Assembly (NCBI GenBank): GCA_911728455.2
Contig: OU452226.1
Span: forward strand, 15,455,938 to 15,519,937
DNA length: 64,000 nucleotides
Direction of reading: 5' to 3'
Source of the DNA: Marthasterias glacialis
Taxonomy: Eukaryota > Echinodermata > Asteroidea > Forcipulatida > Asteriidae
Both the position numbers and the translations under genes were made by a program. The number at the start of each line of letters is the position of its first letter. The first letter of the stretch is position 1. The notes beneath the pieces were generated by a model. It made no database searches and had not been told where the DNA came from. It saw nothing but the letters and a program-made list of their open reading frames with translations. Below are positions 36,095 to 47,431 of this stretch, piece after piece.

Positions 36095-36225
36095 GGTTGG
36101 GAGAAATGCAAAATTAAACGGGTGCTAACTTGAGGTTAGCCTCAAGGTTTTTTGAGGTTTTCGGGGGTTAACCTCGCATTACCTCGTGTTACCGCCTGTT
36201 TAATTCTGCATTTCTCCCTGTTCCA
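36095..36225. repeat. Foldback element, about 130 bp
   Basis: GGGAGAAATGCAAAATTAAAC at the left pairs with GTTTAATTCTGCATTTCTCCC at the right. The interior GAGGTTAGCCTC and GAGGTT...AACCTC adds inner stems. It starts directly at the right end of the previous repeat. Confidence 0.75.
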
Positions 36226-39200
36226 ACACCCCTACATTCCAATACCTAACCCTAAACCTCACCCTAACCTATTTATCATATTTTTTTTCAAGATACATAC
36301 ATGACTTGTATTGGTTTTCACAGGATATATTCTTTAACTACACTTGGTAGAATGACTGTAACAGCAAAGTTTTAACTATATTTTTATATTAATGATCACT
36401 GCAAAATGTGCAAATTGATTTAATGAACTGAAAAATGAATGGAGTCAGACATGAAATTACTCATTAACAAAAAAAAATAATGATTTGATTGTTTTTGTGA
36501 TGAAGCTTTGAAGAACCAAGAAAACCATCACTCTACTTTCTTCTTAAATTCTACTTATTTTAATTAAGCAGCTTAAAACAATGTCAACAATTGGCAGAAT
36601 TTTTGACCGCCTATTATTCTTTTGTCCTTTGATACAAGAAAACAACACCGAGATAAAACTGTAATTGTGATGCTAGGAAATTCACCGTTGAAAGCGCCCT
36701 CATGCGGTCAATACAGCTCAACTTCCTTTGGTAATCTTACATTTTTTTCTAAAACCTGAGATTTTATTTAAAGGTATTATATTTAAAGTTTATTGGAAAG
36801 TAATCTGTTATTTAATTTCAAACAAATAAACTATATTGTTCTGAACAATACAATGTTTATCTCGATGAGTTTGGTGTCTCGGTCAATCAAATATTCCTTT
36901 TAAAAAGCACAGACAACATTGGTAAATTATCAAAAACCAGTATTAGCACTTCATGTAACCCAACATGTACATGAAGAAATAAAACCTGTGAAAGTCATCC
37001 GAGTCGCGAGATTCTAGTGAAATACCCCATCACTGTGTTAACACTGAAGTCATATCTCAAAAGTCTAGCATTTTCAGGCAAACATTTTTCAAGGGAAGTT
37101 TTCCCACCATGACCATCTTTATACCGTGTAAGTTACGTGCAAATCTGTGAACATTTATATTTTCAATCTTTACTCACTATTTGTTTAAAACACTAAGACG
37201 GATAGGCCTAGTGTTGGGTAAAACACTTAATATCAATGCTGCTTTTTGTGTATTTGCTCTGATCGTATGGGCCTCCTTGATATTATGGGGTTGGGGGTGG
37301 GGCGGGGATAACTACGTACCTCATGGGACTAATTTGTTTTTAAGCTGAGAATGACAACTTTCAAAACAACATTCTTATAAAATACAAGGCCTCTCGAAAA
37401 TTATGTTGACAACAAAATGTTGTTGAAAAGGTTTTTAAAAGGCCATTTAATATCGAAATAAACAGGTTTCTGATTTCGGTCTCGTGACGTTTTACTCGAT
37501 TTCGACCACCCAAGGAAAAATACCACAGTACAGACGGTGTAATTAATGAGATTAATCATTTAAGCTTCCGCGGAGAAGGACGCGTTGCAACAACTAATGA
37601 GCACGCAACTTGACTAATTGTATCATACCGAAAGGCTGCCGGCTGATTACATTGAAGGCTTCGTACATACTGACCCAAATGTGGAGTAGCGACGTCATCA
37701 TTGACGTCGAAGTTGTCAGTGGGGGCAAAGGGCAAGGAAGTTGCCCTGTGGTGTGGAAGGTCACCATGAATGACAATAAGTGTGACCCCGGGGGGCTATC
37801 TCCATGCAGCTACTATATAAGCAGACCGACTTTTGCTTATCAAACTTCTGCTGAGCAAAATTTAGCAGGAAACCAGTCACAAACGGTACATATAAAAAAG
37901 TATTGTGGCTGGTAACCTATCTCTGGTAAGCACAATTATTGTTTGGTGCTTTGTTCATTTTTCTGCAGCCGCTGCTCCATGAAATATTGGACAGTGTGCA
38001 CTTATTGAGTATTATGCTCCCCCCGGTGTCACGCCTCGCTGTACCGCCACGTTTCCCCCAAGCATTGGAATCATTATAAATTTTGATTAAAGAAAAACAT
38101 GGCTCTGCGTTATCGAAAATTGTAATAGATCAATTCTATTGGAAAAATCCAAAGTGGATTCTACAGTAAGACAAGATAACAAATTGACAACATTTATGAT
38201 TTTTCTTAATGATGATTGGCACCTGCGTTTTTATGGCCTATACGGTACTCTGTCAAGATTGATATATAATAAATTTTCTGTGCATTAATGCTTTTATCTT
38301 GAATGTATTAATCTATGTAGCTATTTTGTAATTACTTTATGTCAATTTGATCAGATTTACTTTAGGCTTGCAGCCTCCAGCAATGCTCACCAGATAAACA
38401 GGCGAGATTCAAAAAGGGTATTTTTAGCAAAAATGACATCACCAATTCAACGACGCTTTGGAAACACACTTCCTTATAGGGAGAAAACGTTAATCTGTAA
38501 TCTATTGGATATGTTTAATAGTTAAATTGAAAGTAAACAAACATGTTATTTATATCACTATACAGACGACTGAATTTTAGTGAAGTTTCCCACAGCGGTT
38601 CACATGCCACCATTGTTCGGCTTACAGTGAACCAGAGTTCATATTTTTATGAGAACAAATTCATGACTTTGGAACACTTCATTTTTCCAAGGTATTCATA
38701 AAAAGTGCCCCTGGGGGAGGGGGGTGGGTAAACGCACACATATTCTCGGCAGAAAAAGACCGGATTCGCAACGCTTAATTTTATCAGTCACTGGTTCCCT
38801 GTAATGTTTGCTCAGCAGAGAAGTTGTCTTCGAACAGCGATCGCAAGTTTGATGCTTGCTTTTAAATGTTTGAAAAATAATCTATTTATTCTATTTCTAC
38901 TGTGTTTCTTTTGCTTTTTGTTTCAGGCGTAAGGGGTTTGTATGTCCGCAAGTGAACCGTAAATATTTTTCATGGGTTAGTTACAGTAATTTTAAGCCTT
39001 GAGAAAGACTCTGCCAGGGTCAAAACTCGAGGTCATTAAAATTTGTTGTATTTCTACGATTGGTCATTCTGGTTGGTAACTTAAAGTCTGTAAATGTTAA
39101 TGTTTTTAATGTTTCATGTGTAAATGCTTGTCCAAAACTTTTTAAAACCTTTTTATTGGCAGACTGAACCTCTTGGTTAAAGGAAATTTATTTTATTTTC

Positions 39201-39340
39201 TTCCTCAGTCTAGCCTTCTCCACAACTAATGTGTGTTTTGTTTTGTTTTTCAATGAATTTTGTGGAGAGGAATAAAATAGTAAGAAATAAAATAATAATG
39301 ATAATAAAGTAAGCACTTTGCAAAAGCTAATTCTATTTTC
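36226..39340. other. Intergenic stretch with MITE fragments
   Basis: 36,890-37,150 resembles the right part of family B (ACCATCTTTATACCGTGTAA, GTGCAAATCTGTGAACATTT). 37,834-37,985 is an uninterrupted family C MITE (CAGGAAACCAGTCACAAACG ... GCTCCATGAAAT). The remainder is AT-rich with no exon recognised. Confidence 0.55.
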
Positions 39341-39357
39341 ACAGTATGTATAATAGG

Positions 39358-39621
39358 TACGGAAGCGTAGTGCCGCCACATGAAAACAAAAATCCCCGTT
39401 ATCATGTACGTACATGATAACTATCGTGTACGTACATGATAACTATCGTGTACGTACATGATAACTATCGTGTACGTACACGATAGTATCTTGTACGTAC
39501 ACGATAATTCTCTTATCGTGTACGTACATGATAATTATCATGTACGTACACGATAATTATCATGTACGTACATGATCAGAGTGGGATTTTTTTATTCATG
39601 TGGCGGCACTACGCTTCCGTA
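39358..39621. mobile_element. 264-bp element: eight GTACGTAC palindromes between 27-bp terminal inverted repeats
   Basis: The ends TACGGAAGCGTAGTGCCGCC (then ACATGAA) and TTCATGTGGCGGCACTACGC (then TTCCGTA) are a perfect 27-bp inverted pair, extendable with mismatches to about 40 bp. The direct repeat AATAGG flanks both sides (39,352-39,357 and 39,622-39,627), a likely 6-bp target duplication. Between the ends are eight units of ATC(A/G)TGTACGTACA(T/C)GAT, each itself a palindrome, mostly at a 22-bp pitch and joined by AACT or AATT. No coding capacity. The transposase superfamily is not clear. Confidence 0.9.
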
Positions 39622-39627
39622 AATAGG

Positions 39628-42600
39628 CTATTTAAGTATGAGTTTTAAAAAAAATGTATTTGATAAGTATTAAAACTCGGAACTTCAAAATAAAGCTCCA
39701 TATGGTAAAAACTAGTTGTTTCTGATGCTGTGTACATCATCTGAAACCAGTGATATGGGCCTAACATTCCTTTACAATGACGATGTATCTTGAACTAGAG
39801 ATTGACATGCCGGTTCCATATCCAAACTGCAAAAAATTGGGGTGTTAATTTTGATTCTCTTGTTATCTATAGAAAATATATTAAACACCCCCAGTTTTTG
39901 CAGTGCGCAAACCACTAAGGTATGGTTTATACAAACATTAAACCAAGTCTCTCGACAAGGTGAAATGAAATTTAAAAGAATGATGATGATAACTCTCCCA
40001 CGGCCACACACCTTCATACAACACTAGTACGCAGGATTCGGCGACTTAATGGATGAATAAGGGAAATAAGGTAAAACTCGGTTTTGTGTAGTTCGTGGTT
40101 CAGTGGAGCCTAACATAAGATGGCGACTCTTTATACTTTGCTATACGTGGGAATTTTTTATCTTCTAGTCTGAAGGACTCTCTTTATGGATTTATTTCAC
40201 TTTTATTATTATGATATGATCCCCTATGGATTTATATACCATGTTTGTATTTTCTGTCTTCCTATTGACCCAATCCACATGGCGTCATCATCACGATAAT
40301 CTTAGTTGTGTCAGTCAATGTCTCCGTAGTGCGCATCCCATGGTGAGCGTGGCGCAGTCAGTCGCCGCGTGTGACCTGCGTATAAGTGGTCAAGGACCTC
40401 ATCATTGATCTCCATTAATACATTAATCTCCAGTATTAATGGAGATCAATGGACCTTACATGTATTGACGTCATCACGCCGCCATCTTAGAGGTAAAACG
40501 ATGATGAAACAATGGAATACGCACAGCTTTGTACGCGCGGCGCACAGGATCAGCCAATGGCGCTCTACTCAAATGACGTCATGTGCATATGGTCTATACC
40601 ATTCTCATACACGAAGGGGGGTAATAAACTGATTGCTTTATACTTTTATAAATAGGTGGACAGCCTTATTAACGTAAACAAGATACATAGACAAATCTCT
40701 CAAATAAGTTTGGCACGCGGCGGAAACCACTAACACTGTAATGATTTATGGTGCACCATTGATTCGTCAGTGATTTGGCTAATTTGATCAATTTGTAACA
40801 CACGATAAATAATAATGTGTACCGGTACTTTTTTTGCAGTGAAGGCGACCCACAATTTTGCCAACCACTGGTTGGCATAATTTGCGGCTGTGACGTCACA
40901 AAAAAGGCCTTATAATGTGTTGTGTTAAATGTCATTTAACCTTTGAGAAAAAAACTCCGCTATTGGTCGAAACGTGAAGCCATTACCATTTTTGTTTGCG
41001 AGGAACTATTTACGGTCAACTGTCATTGGCCTAACACAGTGCAGTGAAAATAACAAACCATATAAAAGTGCACGCATGAAAATGCCTGCCGGGAAATGGT
41101 TATCTTATTAGTACGCTTAATTATCGATCAATCTAGAAGGAAATGAAACACAACCCGTAAACATCGCGGACAAATAAGTAACTAGGGTGGGTACGGGAAA
41201 AGCCCTGTTGTTTCAATAGAAAGGAAATACTTTTGTTGTTTTTATGCAATATGATCGTGTGTCAAGAAGTTGAAAACAAAGTTTGATGACTCAAATCAAA
41301 GGTGAATACGTTACAGATCTAAACATGGAAGAGAAATTTCCTTCCTCCACGATCTAAACATATACCGAGTTAAGATTTGTACTGGTGTGAACTTTGTAGG
41401 GTGTTTTCGAAACCACGACTTATAGGCTTAGGCTCTGGCTTAGCACTGTCCGCCTGCTTTGAAGTTCCGTACCGAAAGTGTACGTTTTTCAAAATTTTTA
41501 AAAAGCTAGACAAGTCCACAATAGACGATATCAAATTTACGTCGGCACTAACACTGTAACAGCTATATCAGCTATACGGCTATGTAGGCAATGTAGCTGA
41601 GCGCAGGACAAAAAAAATCGCTTAGCAAAATGTAGCCTAAACTGATTGTGACTATTTTTTTTATAGAAAATCTTTAGAAAAAAACCCAGTTTTGCTAAGA
41701 AAACCTGAGCAAATTGCTTATGGTTTATAACCGTAGGCTACAATAAGGTGTGAAATTGAGCCCAGTAAAAGTTAACGGTTCAACCCTTCACAGATCCTGA
41801 ATGGTGAGCGATTAAACGCTGGGAACAAGACTATTCAGTAAAAAAAACACCTCACATTCCAGGCAGGTATTGAATATTATTATACAAACCTCTTCCGGTC
41901 TCACTGAATAACCTGATACTAATACCACTTTTGGTGGCAAATAACGCTCCCAATTTCACCTCGCATGATCTGTCCCTCAATGCCAGTCAGGAATTCCTGC
42001 TTTGAGCTGTGGCCATTGTGTTTTTCACAGAGCAGCGGAAGGGGCAGAGGTGCGGACACAAAAGCGTAGTGTCCCTTTGGTGGCCATTTTGAATAAGCCT
42101 GGAATGCGTTATTTTAATAAAGCTGGCATCAGAATTGGGGAAAGATAAGGCCTAACTGCTAGCCCCGGGGGGCATGTCGACCTTGGGGTCGGGGTATAAC
42201 TTTTACACATGAAGACGACGCACGGAAAGTCTGAAAACTCTTTTATGATGTCCGAAAGAATAATTGATCCGAAATTTAACAATAACGGGTTTTCCAACAC
42301 ACGTGATGGTAAAGTTGATGAGTTTATCAGATGCCGTTTTCATGAAACCCAAAACATGTTTGTTTGACATTCCATACAACGCTTATCATTAGTATTTGAA
42401 GTGCTTTTAAGAAACCACTAATAAAGAAGCCCCAATACTCTGCAACCGAACTAAAAGTGCTGGGTTTTTCAGTGAAAACGTTTCAAGAAGTTTGATTAAC
42501 TCAATATAACGCAACTAGAAAATAGTTTAATATTTTATTATATTCTCTTGTATTAGATGTGATTATATATATACATAACGATTTCTAGTATAACGGAGTA

Positions 42601-43429
42601 CTGCATAAGTCATGCCAAAAAATAACATTGAGATTGGCAAATGAAAACATGACCACTGTTGTACAATGTATGAATCATTGTAACCGGTGACATCTCACGT
42701 TTACGAACCACAGAGCCTGGACTTTCTCAGTGCCGGCACGATCTGTGCACAGCCCAATGGAAAAACATCAAATCTTACATTTTGCGGAGATTGCACTGTC
42801 TCATTTTTATCGACTTTAGATATGAAGAAAGGGGGCACACATCTCAAAATTTGTTCAGCTGTTATTTCTCTAACTCTTATTTATGCGGAAATTATAACAC
42901 AGAATGTGTATAAAAATTGCCCATCATTATGACCAGTGTAGTATCTCGCCTGCCAGAAGGGCTCTGGAATGTACAAGGGTCACTTCGCTCTCTTTTGTAA
43001 TATAAGGTTGGTCTATTCACCGTGACACGTCCTACATCATTATCGTCATTATGTATTTGATGAAACGACTGTAGTGTTAACACACGGAGGTAAAAATTAT
43101 AGAATGTTACCTTCATGATTAACTGTGATGACATCACATGTAAAAGGGAAGTTAATGTACTCTTCACTGGAATGGTACACCATTGTAGAAGAGTAAATTC
43201 ACTCGAAATCTGTAGGTTTAAAGGGTGACGTCCACAACGTTGTATGGCGAATTGCAAAAATAACCGTCAACGGATTTACACATAACTTACACGGTAGACA
43301 GGTGGCCATGACGTGGAAGACGTCCCCTAAAAATAGTTTTGCCCGAAATGCTCTACTCGTTTTTTGAGAAATGAGTGTAGGCCTACAATTCATTCTGATG
43401 TCGCGAGGCCAGAACGAGATCTTCTGTAA
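39628..43429. other. Intergenic stretch with a short palindrome and one repeat fragment
   Basis: 40,404-40,450 contains ATTGATCTCCATTAATAC and its exact complement 11 bp later. 40,460-40,590 holds two TGACGTCAT sites in DNA richer in CpG than its surroundings, with no exon found. 41,398-41,500 (GAAACCACGACTTATAGGCT, AAAGTGTACGTTTTTC) matches 30,735-30,890. No gene recognised. Confidence 0.5.
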
Positions 43430-43555
43430 AAAAAATTCGGGTTTTCACTACTTTGTCGTGCCCCTGATGACCGATTGAGCTTAAACTTTCACAGGTTTGT
43501 TATTTCATGTTGGGTTGCATAAAGTGTGAATACAAGTCTTTGACAATTACTAATG
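43430..43555. repeat. Fragment of family B-like MITE
   Basis: GACCGATTGAGCTTAAACTT, TCACAGGTTTGTTATTTCAT, TCTTTGACAATTACTAATGT. This is text shared with 35,630-35,740 and typical of the right end of that family. The left end is missing. Confidence 0.6.
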
Positions 43556-43597
43556 TTAGGATGCATGTTCAGAAGCATAAATATTGAAATAAATCAT

Positions 43598-43996
43598 ACA
43601 CTCTTTAAAAAGAAAAACCGGGTCAGAATTGCCCTGGACTCCGGGTCCCGTTGGGCCCTGACCCATTTCTTGGTCGGTATGACCCGGAATCCGTGTCACA
43701 ATGACCCAGAAATGGGTCAAAGTGACGCGGCATCAGAATCCGAGTTTTTAGAATCCCTTAGAAAAATTCCCCCCAGTCACCACACAGTGAAACTTCTATA
43801 TGAACACAGTGTGTTCACATAGTAGCCATACTGTGCACTCCACTCAGTGGTAACACTGTGACCACACTGTGTTCTTAAAATGGGATATCCCATTTTAAAA
43901 ACCCCTTTCCCGGAGTCAGTCTGACCCAGAAGTGGGTCAGGCACCCTAGGACCCGCAATCTGGGTCAATTCTGACATGGGGGAATTTAAAGAGTGT
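43598..43996. mobile_element. 399-bp MITE with ACACTCTTTAAA ends
   Basis: ACACTCTTTAAA at the left and TTTAAAGAGTGT at the right are perfect inverted ends. The subterminal DNA is packed with TGACCC/GGGTCA words (for example TGACCCAGAAATGGGTCA). The centre has palindromes GAACACAGTGTGTTC and AAAATGGGATATCCCATTTT. No ORF of note. Confidence 0.85.
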
Positions 43997-44061
43997 CAAG
44001 GATTATAGCAGTACCATTGTTTTTTTGGAAAATCACATTCATTCCAACCGTCTGGTTTTAA

Positions 44062-44448
44062 AGGCATTGCATACGTTTGGTAATGACTCTGAAAATTTTT
44101 GGCAATAAAAACTTACTTGGTAAGGAGTACAGCAGCTTTGGATAGTATAATGCATTTTGAGAAACTTTCACTTCGAAGTACTGCAGTTGTGGGAAAATAT
44201 ATCACTTTTAATGCCAAAAAAACTTGAATCTGAGAAGCGTTATGGCCGTAACGCTTCTCAGAATGTGTATTCCAATGACGGATACTTCTTCTGCGTGAAC
44301 GCAACCGCTCCAGATTTTTGGCGATATCTCAAAAACGCTGCCACCTTTTGAAATGAAATTTACACAGGTTAGTTTTATGGTATATATCTACCATTATATA
44401 GCATTAAGGCAAACGTACGGTTCCAAAAACCAAAGGTATACTTTGCCT
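44062..44448. mobile_element. TTAA-flanked MITE, family B relative
   Basis: 387 bp between TTAA at 44,058-44,061 and 44,449-44,452. Ends AGGCATTGCATACGTTTGG and CCAAAGGTATACTTTGCCT. A 14-bp perfect palindrome (TCTGAGAAGCGTTA ... TAACGCTTCTCAGA, 44,229-44,262) lies at the centre. ACTTACTTGGTAAGGAGTAC is typical of this family in my memory of sea-star DNA. Confidence 0.85.
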
Positions 44449-44682
44449 TTAATAACAGATCACATTGTTTTTGAACAATCAGTGGTGTTTGGACGCGTTT
44501 TCTCCACTAAATCGTCTTGTTAAATGGATCCATCCTTGGTTTTTGGATGAAGCATTTTCGTTTCAAACTTTTTCTTTTTTCACCAACCAATGTATCAAGT
44601 ATTTCCGAGACGAGTCTCTGAAGGGAGAAGTACCGGTATGTATCTATGACTGAGCTATTTTTAATCGCTATTTGATAATTGT

Positions 44683-45361
44683 ATGAGATGTTTGTTATCT
44701 TTTAGTGGTTATAGCAATGTTCTCCCCCGTTTGCCCCCCTACGTCAACGTTCCTGGAATAGATATTGGGATACAAAAGAATACCTCTGACAGACACGTGA
44801 GTTACAATGGCAGTGGCACCATGAAGGTACCGGAGCGGTGCAGACCACGCCCAAAAGGCACCAATGAGTCACCCATACCCGTTACCCGGGCTATGTACGT
44901 CGACTTTTTCTCCCCGTCCCCGAACAATTGGTACCAAGCACGACTATTTACCCATGAATTACGTCAACGGACGTGGCCACCTTCAGCAAGGCTCGTCATG
45001 CATTCACACACGCGTTAGTGTTGCCGCCGGAAAATCGATTGCGAACTTTGCCAGCTCACCCGGGCACAAAGTCCACCAGAAAAAACCACTGAGAGCAAAA
45101 AGCAAACCGTGGAGCTTGGAAGCAGCAAATGCGCCCACTACAAGAGCAACTAGAAACTACACAGAAAGTGGCGGGCTGTAAAGAGGCAAGAGGACCAACA
45201 GACGAGTTGTCGGTTACCCACTGACGACGGAAGCCTTCTGCGGGTCGGAAGGCTCTCTCCTCACCCACTAATCTATACAAGTACCTCTGTAGAACTGCGT
45301 TGACGTAGGACCAATTAGTGAATTCACTTGTATAGCGTTTGGGCTGGATCCTAAACATGCG
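44683..45361 (+). other. Less AT-rich unique island, possible distal first exon of the nuclear receptor
   Basis: No repeat match within the window and a clearly lower A+T content than the flanks. Two overlapping frames stay open for 100-110 codons but show no domain. At 45,357 an ATG is followed after two bases by a good donor (ATGCG/GTAAGC). Joined to the nuclear receptor exon at 52,606 it would give an in-frame start ([13 protein letters not shown]). This is speculative: a phase match alone occurs by chance one time in three. Confidence 0.25.
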
Positions 45362-46762
45362 GTAAGCTAATCGACAGAATTCCTTTCGTCACCTTTAATA
45401 TTATGATGGTGTTGTATAACTTAAAGGTACCTAACACTGCATACAAGTATTATGTTACTAGTGATAAATCAACGGCTTTTTAAAGAGTACATCCATTCCC
45501 ATCATCAACTTGTTAATAAAACACACAACGCATTGAGTTAGGTCTCCTTTTTGAGTACCGACGAACGGTTTATGTTGAGGAACTTAGATGTACGCGTTGA
45601 CCTTGATTTGTTATAGAATCAAAATTAAGTAAGAAGTGATTTTTCTCCCACGTGTATATATGGGAATATTTCTCATGAACGTTCGGATTTGGTTTAATAT
45701 GAAAAAAGTCTTCATCATCGATCAATACATACACCAATCATGTAACACCGTGCAGTACACATTTTTATTTATTTATTTATTTATTTTTTTTAGGGGGGGG
45801 GGGGCGACAGGGATGCATTTTGCAAAAAAAAAAAATAAAAAAATACCCAAGTTTATTGCTCTGCAGTTTTAGATTTTTCTCGCCATGCACAGCATTGTCT
45901 TTTAGTTCTGCAGAAACATGAGCTGTTTCTCGACGTTTTATCAGCGCAGTGCTGTCTATATATAACCTGTCTCTTTGCGTAAGTTGTTTTGTAAGCGGCA
46001 GATTACGCAAAGGTTTTTTTTCTTGTTTTTGTTTGTTACGAAAAGGATTTTTTTGTGTGTGATGTGGTACGGTTTTCCCTGGGTTTAACCGGTGATATTA
46101 AGAAAAAAAAAGCAGGAATAATATTGAGAATTCACCTTAAGCTATGGCAATGCAGAAGTCACTCAGTGTGGGTCAATATTCTTGGGCAAGCACGTTGAAG
46201 GGACAGACGCGACACAGTTTTGGCGTCCTGCTCGTCGCCTCGTTACACAGGAACTTCGAATAATATGGAGCAACTCTCACCCTATACACTCTGTGCTTTA
46301 ACGAGCCGGGATTATAGGGTACCGCATGAGAAACATTTACCGTTCCGCAGAGGCGCCGGTAACACAGCCGATAACACAAGATCGTAAGTGTGAAAAAACA
46401 AAACTCTGTTTTATTCTTTAAACAAATTATTTTTTTATATGCAAATGAGACGAAATACCGATTTTCGCGTCCCCTCCCATTTGTATGAAGTGATTTCCAT
46501 TTGTCGCAGTGTTATGTTAATATTTAAAGCCAATGTCAGAAGTTGACCTTTGTTTATTAATTAATTACTTAATGTATTTATTTATTTATTGTTATTATTA
46601 TTATATTTGTTAAATCTATTTGGTAAAACCAAGGGATCATGCAAAGCGGCTAGCACTGTAACCCGTAGGTCTTAAGGTATACCTCTGTGTAGAGAAGACG
46701 GTTAAGACATGTCCATGGTTTATTATGTGGGAGGAAAACACCTAAAGAGGGAAGGAAACAGG

Positions 46763-46861
46763 TCAACTCGTACTCCAACCAACTAGTACCGGTACTCCAA
46801 CCAACTCGTACTCCCGCTAACTCGTACTCCAACCAACTCGTACTCCGACCAGCTCGTGCTC
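46763..46861. repeat. 16-bp minisatellite
   Basis: Six imperfect units of AACTCGTACTCCAACC. One unit is lengthened by a GGTACTCC duplication. Confidence 0.85.
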
Positions 46862-47343
46862 GGATATTTTGCACTAAGAACACGTTTGGAAAGCTCGCTA
46901 AGAATAATACAAAAATAAACAAAAAAAATCCCATATGAAAGTGAACAATTATTAGATTTCTTTCCCTTTAGAGCTTTAAGGGTTTGGAACCAACATATTT
47001 TATGTTCCTATTATTGTTTTCCATTTATTTAACACGACAAGTCAGTCAAAACAAATGAGTGTTCAAAATTGCTGAATGATGATTGGCAAGACCAAAGGTT
47101 TGAAAGGCAGGGCAAAACAGTTCACTTCATGTTCAAATTACTGATGTGAACACACCTTTTAATCCATGTGAAATGATCAACTAATGCAAACCCCCTTTTT
47201 TATTCACGGCGGAGGTTTTATTGTGTAATGTCATCTTAATTATAAAAAATAAATTGTGTGACCTAGAAGATGTATTTTTTCCAGGAGTTGGATAACTGAC
47301 ACAAGAATTACTCATTTACATAACAATTCTTGTAAAGGAAAGT

Positions 47344-47345
47344 AA

Positions 47346-47400
<55 letters not shown>

Positions 47401-47431
47401 ATGAATGAATAAATAAATAAATACATAAATA
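47344..47431. repeat. (AAAT)n microsatellite
   Basis: About 20 copies of the tetramer AAAT with a few interruptions (ATGAATGAAT, ATACATAAAT). Confidence 0.95.

Noticed and set aside
40460-40590. CpG-containing segment with two TGACGTCAT sites as a gene promoter
   Set aside because: No coding exon could be found on either strand within several kilobases, and CRE-like words also occur in the window's transposons.
44683-45181. Protein-coding gene in two overlapping frames of 105-111 codons
   Set aside because: No domain, no conserved splice structure linking the frames, and both frames contain low-information sequence; kept only as a possible regulatory island.
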